Assembly: GCA_012798185.1 (NCBI GenBank)
Contig: JAAZNS010000241.1
Span: forward strand, 1 to 7,202
Length of the DNA stretch: 7,202 bases
Origin: Chloroflexota bacterium
GTDB taxonomy: Bacteria > Chloroflexota > Anaerolineae > Anaerolineales > UBA4823
Direction: 5' to 3'
A program made the position numbers and the translations under genes. The notes under the pieces were generated by a model. It searched no databases. It was not told where the DNA came from and worked only from the letters and a program-made list of their open reading frames with translations. The number at the start of each line of letters is the position of its first letter. Position 1 is the first letter of the stretch. Of this stretch, positions 1-6,083 are shown one piece after another.

Positions 1-1752
1 GATACCGAATTCGGATTTGAAATTTCACCCGATGGACGCTTCGTAGCCTTCTCCTGGAATATATCTGGGCAGTGGGAAATATACCTGCTTCCTCTAGATC
101 ATTCCGCGCCGCCTCAATGTATCACCCAGGAACCAGGCGCAAAGTTTGCACCTTATTGGTCACCGGATGGAACTAAAATAGCCTATGTGCTCGATTTAGA
201 TGGCGGTGAAAATTACGACATTTGGCTTTACCATATCTCCTCTGGAAAACATGTAAACCTGACTCCAGATACCAGCCATGCCATCCAGCCCGAAGTAAGC
301 TGGTCTCCGGATGGGCAAGAACTTGTTTTTGCATCAGATGTTGGCGGTAAATTCGAGGCATATCGATTGTCACTGAGCGACCACGCAATAAAAAAGCTTT
401 GTGAATTACCTTTTCCGGTGAGAAATATTAAGTGGTCGCCCAGCGGTAAACTTATCGCGGTGGTTACCCATGCCACCACCCAGGACTACTTCACTTACCT
501 GGTGTCAGCAATAACAGGCGATTTCTACCCCATTTCTATCGAAAATGTGCCGATTTGTGCTAAGGATATCGCCTGGTCATCTTCCGGAGAGAAGCTGGCA
601 TTTTCTTCAAATCGAACCAGCAGTTATCAAATCGGTATCTTTCATGTGCATGATCGTAGCATCACTTGGATATCCGATAATAACAACGAAAACGAACATC
701 CTGCCTGGTCGACGGATGACAGCCAAATCGTCTATATTTCTCAAGATGGGCCTGATACCGAGCTGATCGTACAGGCAGCAGCCGATAAAAACAAGTCAAA
801 ACACTTTCAAATCGAAAAGGGTGTTCACTACTTACCTGCATTTACGCTTGATGGAAAGAGTATATTAATGGCTTTCGATAATCCCAGCCACCCGGCAGAT
901 TTATGGTTGATTCCTGTGAGCGAAGGGATACCCTGCCAGTTGACGCATTCCTTACCGGAGGAATTCGATAAGAGCTCGTTCACTTTACCAGAACACATTC
1001 ATTACAACAGTTTTGATGGCACACGCGTCCCGGCAATACTGTACCTGCCTCGTAATATTCATGGACCATGCCCCGCCGTGATTTATATCCACGGCGGACC
1101 AAACTGGCTTACACAATTCACCTGGGATCCATTGGTTCAACACATGGTCAGCCGGGGATGGGTTGTTTTAGCACCCAATTACCGCGGCTCCACCGGTTAT
1201 GGCAAAGCCTGGCAGACTGCTAATATCTTCGAACTCGGCAGAATCGATACCGCTGATGTTGCCGCGGCAGTCGAATATCTAATTTCTAATCATATTGCCA
1301 AACCGGATCGAATCGCTGTTACCGGACGCAGTCATGGCGGTTACCTGACCATGACCTGCCTGACTCAATACCCCGAGTTATGGGCAGGCGGTTCTGCAGT
1401 TGTTCCTTTCCTCAACTGGTTCACCAGCCATCAAAACTCACGCCCCGACCTTCAGCATTGGGATCGGGAGAATTTTGGCGATCCGGTTAAAAATAAAGCG
1501 TTATATTACGAGCGTTCACCCTACTTTTTCCTAGATCGGATTAAAGCACCCGTTCAACTTATCTGCGGTGCTAATGACCCGCGCTGCCCTGCCAGTGAAT
1601 CGATCCAAGCTCAAGAAGCTTTACAAAAATTAGGCAAACCCTGCGATCTGGTGCTGTATCCTGATGAAGGGCATGTATTTTTGAAGATTGAAAACGTTGT
1701 AGATGCCAAACGGCGACAGGTGGATTTTTTAGCGAGCCTTTTAGATAACTAA
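1..1752 (+). CDS. S9 family serine peptidase (prolyl oligopeptidase / acylaminoacyl-peptidase type), 5' partial
   Basis: The frame is open from base 1 to a TAA at 1750-1752, giving 583 residues with the N-terminus outside the window. S9C-type enzymes are usually about 600-680 residues, so only a short N-terminal piece is probably missing. Seven PD40/TolB-like propeller motifs recur about every 45 residues (fragment residues near 9, 53, 101, 145, 192, 236 and 281; typical form WSPDG), which suits a seven-bladed beta-propeller. An alpha/beta-hydrolase domain follows from about residue 320. It has an oxyanion-type HGGP at 364-367, the nucleophile motif GRSHGG with Ser444, Asp526 in GANDPR and His558 in DEGH, so the Ser-Asp-His triad is complete. 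Family members cleave short peptides or remove acylated N-terminal residues, with the propeller limiting substrate size. No signal peptide can be judged. It is the first visible gene of an operon with the MttB-like and M20 genes. The family call is firm; the exact substrate is unknown. Confidence 0.95.
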   Translation, partial: DTEFGFEISPDGRFVAFSWNISGQWEIYLLPLDHSAPPQCITQEPGAKFAPYWSPDGTKIAYVLDLDGGENYDIWLYHISSGKHVNLTPDTSHAIQPEVSWSPDGQELVFASDVGGKFEAYRLSLSDHAIKKLCELPFPVRNIKWSPSGKLIAVVTHATTQDYFTYLVSAITGDFYPISIENVPICAKDIAWSSSGEKLAFSSNRTSSYQIGIFHVHDRSITWISDNNNENEHPAWSTDDSQIVYISQDGPDTELIVQAAADKNKSKHFQIEKGVHYLPAFTLDGKSILMAFDNPSHPADLWLIPVSEGIPCQLTHSLPEEFDKSSFTLPEHIHYNSFDGTRVPAILYLPRNIHGPCPAVIYIHGGPNWLTQFTWDPLVQHMVSRGWVVLAPNYRGSTGYGKAWQTANIFELGRIDTADVAAAVEYLISNHIAKPDRIAVTGRSHGGYLTMTCLTQYPELWAGGSAVVPFLNWFTSHQNSRPDLQHWDRENFGDPVKNKALYYERSPYFFLDRIKAPVQLICGANDPRCPASESIQAQEALQKLGKPCDLVLYPDEGHVFLKIENVVDAKRRQVDFLASLLDN

Positions 1753-1755
1753 GGA
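1751..1755 (+). promoter_or_regulatory. Ribosome binding site of the MttB-like gene
   Basis: AAGGA lies 9 bases before the ATG at 1765 and overlaps the stop codon of the S9 peptidase gene. It supports this start and suggests that ribosomes finishing the upstream gene can reinitiate here. Confidence 0.65.
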
Positions 1756-1764
1756 ATAACCAAT

Positions 1765-3192
1765 ATGATTGATCCTTTTTCAATAAGACCGGCAATTTCT
1801 GTTTTAACAGCTGAGCAGATCCAAACTGTTCACCAATATGCTCTTCAAGTCTTGGCTGAAACCGGTGTACGGTTAGATTCTCCGCAATTAATTGAGCGCT
1901 TTCGACAAATCGTCGGTAATCGAATGATCGAAGGCAGCCATTTGAAACTGCCCGCCGATCTGGTGGAATGGGCAATTAAAAGCGCGCCCTCGGTCATCGA
2001 TATTTTCGACCGAAAAGGCAGACGGATTTTTTCACTGGGAAATGACCGCATCCGTTTTGGAATAGGCGTTACCACTCTCTTTTACCAAGATCCACGGACT
2101 GACGATGTGACTCCCTTCACCCGCCAAAATATGCAGGATTTGGTCAGGTTGGGAGGGACACTGCCCAACTTCGACGTTATCTCCACAGTGGGCATCGTTC
2201 AGGATGTGAATCCCGATCTAACCGATCTTTACGGCACCCTGGAGATGATTGCCAATACCACCAAGCCCCTGGTGCTGCTGGTTTCTAAAGAAGAGCGTTT
2301 CCCCGATGTGTTAAATATGCTTGAGCACTTGCTCGGCAACCTGGCTTCCCAGCCATGTGTAATCCCTTACTTTAATCCAGTAACACCGCTGGTGATGAAC
2401 AAAGGCACCATCGATAAAATGCAGGATGCTATCCAACGCGGCTTACCGGTCATCTTCTCCAATTATAGCATGGCGGGGATGTCCACCCCCATTACCCCCG
2501 GCGGCACCCTGGTATTGATGATGGCTGAGTTATTGGCAGGCTTGACCATCTCCCAGGTAATCAAAGAGGGTGCGCCGGTGATCCTGGGCATGCTGCCGGC
2601 TTATTTTGATATGAAGACCATGATGAACTTTTACGACCCGCTCAGCCTGGTATTAAATCTTTGCTGTGCAGAAATGATGGCGCATTATCATTTACCTCAT
2701 TGCGGCACATCGGGCAGCGGCACCGGCTGGGGACCTGATCTGCTGGCGGCGGAAACCTATTGGATGAATCACCTGACTGCCTGTATCGGCAAAGTCGGAT
2801 TAGCCCCTTTTGTCGGTGATACCCTGGGTTCCAAAGCTATCTCGCCGGTTAACCTTGTATATGTTCACGAGATCATCAGCCAGGCGCTGCGTTTCGCTGG
2901 GGGGTTTTCCATTGAGCAGGCTCAGGTAGGATTGGATGATATCTGCAAGGCAGGCCCCGGCGGCAGCTTCTTATCCTCAAAATTGACCATGAAACTTTAT
3001 CGTGATGCCTATTACACCAGCCCCTTCTTTCCCCGCTGGAGTATGGAAAAATGGCAGGCACAAAACCGTCCCCCCGCAATCAATCTGCTTCGAGAATATA
3101 CCCTAGATTTTATGTCGCACTTACCAGCCCCAGAAGATCATGCTGATTTCATGGCACGGGGGGAATCTTTCATTAGGAGGACCAATGCTTGA
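1765..3192 (+). CDS. MttB-superfamily (trimethylamine methyltransferase-like) protein, non-pyrrolysine
   Basis: This 475-residue protein has the usual length of the MttB family (COG5598 type), recognised from its overall pattern. Landmarks are YFNPVTPLVMN at 202-212, an SMAGMSTPITPGG stretch near 235-247 that matches the family's PMAGATAPVT-like segment, CGTSGSGTGWGPD at 313-325, and a C-terminal GPGG at 397-400 followed by an arginine- and tryptophan-containing tail. Archaeal MttB reads an in-frame UAG as pyrrolysine and moves a methyl group from trimethylamine to a corrinoid protein. Here the frame has no internal stop, so this is one of the non-Pyl homologues. The best studied of those, MtgB, demethylates glycine betaine or related quaternary amines. 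The substrate of this member cannot be read from sequence. It sits 12 bases after the S9 gene and overlaps the M20 gene by 8 bases, which implies co-transcription. No corrinoid-binding partner is present in the window. No signal peptide or membrane segment is seen, so it is likely cytoplasmic. Confidence 0.88.
   Translation: MIDPFSIRPAISVLTAEQIQTVHQYALQVLAETGVRLDSPQLIERFRQIVGNRMIEGSHLKLPADLVEWAIKSAPSVIDIFDRKGRRIFSLGNDRIRFGIGVTTLFYQDPRTDDVTPFTRQNMQDLVRLGGTLPNFDVISTVGIVQDVNPDLTDLYGTLEMIANTTKPLVLLVSKEERFPDVLNMLEHLLGNLASQPCVIPYFNPVTPLVMNKGTIDKMQDAIQRGLPVIFSNYSMAGMSTPITPGGTLVLMMAELLAGLTISQVIKEGAPVILGMLPAYFDMKTMMNFYDPLSLVLNLCCAEMMAHYHLPHCGTSGSGTGWGPDLLAAETYWMNHLTACIGKVGLAPFVGDTLGSKAISPVNLVYVHEIISQALRFAGGFSIEQAQVGLDDICKAGPGGSFLSSKLTMKLYRDAYYTSPFFPRWSMEKWQAQNRPPAINLLREYTLDFMSHLPAPEDHADFMARGESFIRRTNA
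3175..3180 (+). promoter_or_regulatory. Strong ribosome binding site that sets the M20 start
   Basis: A perfect AGGAGG ends 4 bases before the ATG at 3185. An earlier in-frame ATG at 3140 has no comparable site and would add 15 residues not expected in the family. The 3185 start is therefore preferred. The site lies inside the last codons of the MttB-like gene. Confidence 0.8.
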
Positions 3193-4366
3193 ACAAGCTC
3201 GCCAAATCGAACAACAATTAATCTCCTGGCGCAGAGAAATCCACCAAGATCCCGAGCTGGGATTTCAGGAATATCATACCGCCGACAGGGTGAGTGAAGC
3301 CTTAACTTCCTTAGGCTATCGGGTACGTAAAGGTGTTGGGAAAACCGGAGTCGTTGGTGAAATCGGAGAAGGCTCCCCCATTGTGGCAGTGCGTGCAGAT
3401 ATGGATGCTTTGCCTATTCTCGAGGCAAACGATGTTCCCTATGTTTCCCGAAATCCGGGAATTATGCATGCCTGCGGACATGATGCTCATGTGGCAATGG
3501 CTCTGGGAGCTGCCACACTGCTCGCCAAACAAAATTTACCCGGAACAGTGCGCTTCCTATTCCAGCCCTCCGAAGAAGTGGGAGATGAAGAAGGTATAAG
3601 CGGCGCAGTGCGTATGATCGAAGACGGCGCTATGCAGGGTGTCGATTCAATCATTGCCCTGCATGTAGATCCGGATATTGCTGCCGGAGAAGTTACCACA
3701 GCGGGTGGACTGGTTTCCGCTGGTGTGGATACTTTCTATGCTTCAATCTTGGGAAAAGGCGGTCACGGTTCAGAGCCTCAGGAAACGGTTGATCCTATAC
3801 GCATCGCCGGGTATATCATCATGGCTTTGAATGACATCGTTTCCCGCAGGCTTGATCCTATCGATCCAGCCGTGATCAGTTTGGGATCGATCAAGGGCGG
3901 CAGCGCCAGCAACGTAATCCCCGACCGTGTTGAATTAACCGGCACAATTCGATTCCTCTCGACAGAAGTGCAGAAAAAAATCCATCAAGAACTTCATCAA
4001 GCTTTGGGAATTTCCCGCGCGTTTAATGGGGATTACGAACTGGAATTTGAAATCGGTTATCCCCCCATGTTCAACGACGATCGAGTTGCGCAATTAATCA
4101 GCGAAGTCGCTGATGATATTTTGGGAAAGGGTCATAACATTCCGCAGAGGAACAATATGGGCGCCGAGGATTTCGGTTTCTTCCTAAAATATGCACCCGG
4201 CGCCATGTTTTCCCATGGCTGCGGGTTAGATGGCAATACGCGGGTAGCGCACAGCCCAACTTTCGATATCGATGAACGCTGCTTAATATATGGTGCTGCA
4301 ATTCTTGGCGAATCTGTTTTGCGCCTGATGCGTCAACCGAAACTTCAATGCCAGGCAGAATCGTAA
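3185..4366 (+). CDS. M20D family metallo-amidohydrolase (hippurate / IAA-amino acid hydrolase type)
   Basis: This 393-residue protein has the standard length of M20D amidohydrolases, which hydrolyse N-acyl amino acids or similar amides with one or two divalent metal ions. The N-terminus carries the family signature WRREIHQDPELGFQEY. Visible catalytic and metal positions are RADMDALP, Cys97, His99 and His102 in ACGHDAH, the Glu130-Glu131 pair in QPSEE, His160 in LHVDP, and His356 in AHSPTF. The dimerisation-domain motifs GKGGHGSEP and SASNVIPD are intact, as is the late NMGAEDFGFF motif. No expected residue is missing, so it should be active. It has no signal peptide and is probably cytoplasmic. 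The ATG at 3185 is chosen over 3140 because of AGGAGG. The gene overlaps the MttB-like gene by 8 bases, and its 3' end overlaps the convergent oxidase gene by 22 bases. The true substrate is unknown; hippurate, N-acetyl amino acids and peptide-like amides are all possible. Confidence 0.95.
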   Translation: MLEQARQIEQQLISWRREIHQDPELGFQEYHTADRVSEALTSLGYRVRKGVGKTGVVGEIGEGSPIVAVRADMDALPILEANDVPYVSRNPGIMHACGHDAHVAMALGAATLLAKQNLPGTVRFLFQPSEEVGDEEGISGAVRMIEDGAMQGVDSIIALHVDPDIAAGEVTTAGGLVSAGVDTFYASILGKGGHGSEPQETVDPIRIAGYIIMALNDIVSRRLDPIDPAVISLGSIKGGSASNVIPDRVELTGTIRFLSTEVQKKIHQELHQALGISRAFNGDYELEFEIGYPPMFNDDRVAQLISEVADDILGKGHNIPQRNNMGAEDFGFFLKYAPGAMFSHGCGLDGNTRVAHSPTFDIDERCLIYGAAILGESVLRLMRQPKLQCQAES

Positions 4367-5514
4367 GAATGATCACCGGTTAACATTTTCCCTTCGCTGA
4401 AACGTTTCAGACTGAAGGGTGTAATATCCAAAGTATGCACCGCCCCATCGACAATTAGCTCCGCCATACAGGCGCCGATTGCCGGGGCTGTCTTGAATCC
4501 GGTGCCGCTAAAGCCGCATTGCAGGTAAAAGCCTTCAGGTCCTGCCTGCCCCAGGATGGCGCGTTCATCGGGGGTGATGCCGTCAAAGCCGCCGTGATCG
4601 CTATGCCAACTCCCCTGATCCAAGCCGGGAATGCGCTGGCAAATGCGGTCTATGGCGCGTTCGATATATCCTGGTTTTGCCCGGTCGATAAAACTATCCG
4701 GCGGTTTTCCGATGGGGTTATTATCTTCAAGCCCCACCAGCGTTAACCCGCCAGTTTCAGGGCGGAAATACATATCGAGCATATCGTCGATTACCGTGGG
4801 ATGCCCTATCGACAGCTCCTTTGGGCGGCGGATAAACATGGTATCGTGCTCCCAGGTGTTCACAGGAATATCCAGCCCTGCCATGCGCGCCACATCGGCT
4901 GCCCATGCACCGGCAGCATTGACGATAACAGGCGCATTGAACACACCTTGGCTTGTTTCTACACCAATCACTCTCCCCGAGTGGATCTGGATGGCTTTTA
5001 CCATACAATCCTGATGTAAAACTGCCCCTTTGCGGCGGGCAGCATCCATAAACGATTGTGCGGTAGCGCTGGGATCGGCATAACCTGATTCGGGTTCATA
5101 CGCCGCCACTTCGATGTCGTCAATCTTCATCATCGGTGACAAACGGTGAACATCATCGGAAGTTACCACAAAAGTGGGGATACCGATGCGCTGGTGCATG
5201 GCGACATTAGCTTTGAGCGCACTGGCGTATTCTGGCTTGATGAATTGCAGAAAGCCGGTACGGGTAAAACCGCAATCGCCGCCTACTCTCTCGCTCCAAT
5301 TGCGGAAATATTGAAAAGAAATCCATGCCAGTCGGGCATCTAACTCCACATCGTAATGCATGCGTACTAACCCGCTGGATCTGCCGGTGGCTTCTGCCGC
5401 CACAAAACGGCGCTCTAAAACCATTGGCTTCACTCCCTTTTCTGTCAGGTGAAATGCCAGGCTGGCACCCTGCACACCACCACCAATGATAACTACATCC
5501 GCAGTTTCTGCCAT
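4345..5514 (-). CDS. FAD-dependent amine oxidoreductase (DAO family, sarcosine oxidase beta / glycine oxidase-like)
   Basis: This 389-residue flavoprotein starts with a Rossmann FAD-binding fold: DVVIIGGGVQG has the glycines Gly11, Gly13 and Gly16, and Glu34 closes the second strand in VLERR. ATGRSSGLVRMHYD follows, as in sarcosine oxidase-beta-type enzymes. The C-terminal flavin-contact signatures TPDERAILG (314-322) and GFSGTGFK (334-341) are both present. The family oxidises the C-N bond of secondary or N-methylated amino acids such as sarcosine, dimethylglycine, proline or glycine. The cysteine that binds FAD covalently in monomeric sarcosine oxidase lies just before the TPDE-type motif; here that stretch reads GGFDGI, so the cofactor is probably non-covalent. 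The ATG at 5512-5514 is preceded by GGAGA (5522-5526). No partner subunits (SoxA, SoxD or SoxG) are seen, so it may act alone or with an unlinked acceptor. It is transcribed towards the M20 operon. The class is firm and the substrate is open. Confidence 0.92.
   Translation of the reverse strand: MAETADVVIIGGGVQGASLAFHLTEKGVKPMVLERRFVAAEATGRSSGLVRMHYDVELDARLAWISFQYFRNWSERVGGDCGFTRTGFLQFIKPEYASALKANVAMHQRIGIPTFVVTSDDVHRLSPMMKIDDIEVAAYEPESGYADPSATAQSFMDAARRKGAVLHQDCMVKAIQIHSGRVIGVETSQGVFNAPVIVNAAGAWAADVARMAGLDIPVNTWEHDTMFIRRPKELSIGHPTVIDDMLDMYFRPETGGLTLVGLEDNNPIGKPPDSFIDRAKPGYIERAIDRICQRIPGLDQGSWHSDHGGFDGITPDERAILGQAGPEGFYLQCGFSGTGFKTAPAIGACMAELIVDGAVHTLDITPFSLKRFSEGKMLTGDHSYDSAWH
4390..4419. 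repeat. Inverted repeat with 14-base perfect palindrome CTGAAACGTTTCAG
   Basis: The outer arms CCCTTC (4390-4395) and GAAGGG (4414-4419) enclose CTGAAACGTTTCAG (4397-4410), which is its own reverse complement. The whole element can fold as a 6-pair outer stem, a small asymmetric bulge, and an inner stem of about 5 pairs. It begins 24 bases after the M20 stop and lies within the last codons of the convergent oxidase gene (residues around LKRFS). No U-run follows on either strand, so it is not a standard intrinsic terminator. It could be an mRNA 3'-end stabiliser or pause site for the M20 operon, or a LacI-family-like operator, because such sites often centre on AAACGTTT. It could also be chance. 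Confidence 0.5.
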
Positions 5515-5521
5515 GTGAAAG

Positions 5522-5526
5522 TCTCC
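5522..5526 (-). promoter_or_regulatory. Ribosome binding site of the flavin oxidase
   Basis: On the minus strand GGAGA lies 7 bases before the ATG at 5512-5514. It supports that start, which places the FAD-binding glycine motif ten residues into the protein, as is usual for the family. Confidence 0.65.
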
Positions 5527-5591
5527 GGTGTTTGATTTTTCTCAATTAAATATGTATATTTTATCGTGGAAATTCATAAGAGATTAAAATT

Positions 5592-5620
5592 ATCATAAAT
5601 TGATTTTTTTTGAAGTTTAA
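5592..5620 (-). promoter_or_regulatory. Candidate sigma-70-type promoter for the flavin oxidase
   Basis: On the minus strand TATGAT (5592-5597, five of six matches to TATAAT) follows TTAAAC (5615-5620, a weak -35 with three of six matches) after a 17-base A-rich spacer. Transcription would begin about 70 bases before the ATG. In DNA this AT-rich, such matches are easily found by chance, and other -10-like strings occur closer to the gene. Confidence 0.3.
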
Positions 5621-5699
5621 TCCTTTTAATAAGCATGTAAGAAATATTAATTTTAATACTACATAAGAGAGAAGCAAAAAAATCAAATAGGTGAGTAAT

Positions 5700-6083
5700 T
5701 TATTTTGACAATTCCACCGCTATTGCCACAGCCACTGCTATATTTTTCTCGAAGGACTGGCTGATTTCAATCTGCCCGCACCCTTTTTCTTTCGCCACCC
5801 TTTCCACATGCCCGGAAATACGTACCAAAGGCTGCCCGATTTCCCCCCGGCTTATTTCGATATGACGCAGATCGATCCCCTGCTCCCAGCTCAGGGTTAA
5901 GGCTTTAAAAACAGCCTCCTTGGCAGCAAACGCCATGGCAAAAAAAGCTGCCGGATGTTCGCACTGTCTCCCACTGTCGATCTCGGCAGGTGTGAACACA
6001 CGCCGCAGGAATATATCACCCGAGCGCTCGATTGTCTCTGCCATGCGGTCAATAGATATAATGTCGATGCCTATTCCGATCAT
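5700..6083 (-). CDS. acpS: Holo-[acyl-carrier-protein] synthase
   Basis: This 127-residue protein matches the size and motifs of AcpS, the small phosphopantetheinyl transferase that moves the 4'-phosphopantetheine arm of coenzyme A onto apo-ACP for fatty acid synthesis. The N-terminus MIGIGIDIISIDRM carries the metal-binding Asp7, the RRVFTPAEI segment follows, and FAAKEAVFKAL carries the second metal ligand Glu56 and the conserved lysines. The C-terminal IEISQSFEKNIAVAVAI matches the final strand, but Gln stands where most AcpS proteins have His in the S-x-[ST]-H motif. The ATG overlaps the TGA of acetate kinase (ATGA at 6080-6083), so translation is probably coupled. The Shine-Dalgarno sequence is weak (GAG within AAAGAGTTGAG), which fits coupling. 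It is cytoplasmic and acts as a trimer in the known family. The function is well supported. Confidence 0.95.
   Translation of the reverse strand: MIGIGIDIISIDRMAETIERSGDIFLRRVFTPAEIDSGRQCEHPAAFFAMAFAAKEAVFKALTLSWEQGIDLRHIEISRGEIGQPLVRISGHVERVAKEKGCGQIEISQSFEKNIAVAVAIAVELSK
6080..6083 (-). other. ATGA stop/start overlap joining ackA and acpS
   Basis: On the minus strand ATGA holds the acpS start (ATG) and the acetate kinase stop (TGA). This layout normally indicates one transcript and coupled translation, and here acpS lacks a strong ribosome binding site of its own. Confidence 0.85.

Larger units (their letters stand above)
5515..5699. other. AT-rich intergenic spacer upstream of the flavin oxidase
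   Basis: The 185 bases between the holo-ACP synthase stop and the oxidase start hold no convincing gene. About 80 percent of bases 5531-5700 are A or T, much richer than the genes on either side. The spacer contains A/T runs, including eight T at 5604-5611, and an AT-only inverted repeat TATTAA-TT-TTAATA at 5645-5658. Since the oxidase reads leftward from 5514, the spacer most likely holds its promoter and the 3' end of the ackA-acpS transcript. No clear GC-rich hairpin with a U-run was found to end the latter. Confidence 0.6.

Noticed and set aside
1571..1975. A 134-codon minus-strand open frame across the S9/MttB junction
   Set aside because: It is antisense to the S9 catalytic domain, including the Asp and His motifs, and its composition is not protein-like.
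3140..3184. Upstream ATG as the M20 start
   Set aside because: No good ribosome binding site precedes it. The added 15 residues lie inside the MttB-like gene and do not match the family, while AGGAGG sits just before the ATG at 3185.
4631..5014. A 127-codon plus-strand open frame opposite the flavin oxidase
   Set aside because: It is fully covered by the minus-strand oxidase with intact motifs. Its own protein has no recognisable domain, and it has no convincing ribosome binding site.
5645..5658. TATTAA-TT-TTAATA inverted repeat as an operator
   Set aside because: It is made only of A and T in an 80 percent AT spacer, so such symmetry is expected by chance.
5660..5699. Intrinsic terminator after acpS
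   Set aside because: There is a run of T on the minus strand, but no GC-rich stem-loop precedes it.
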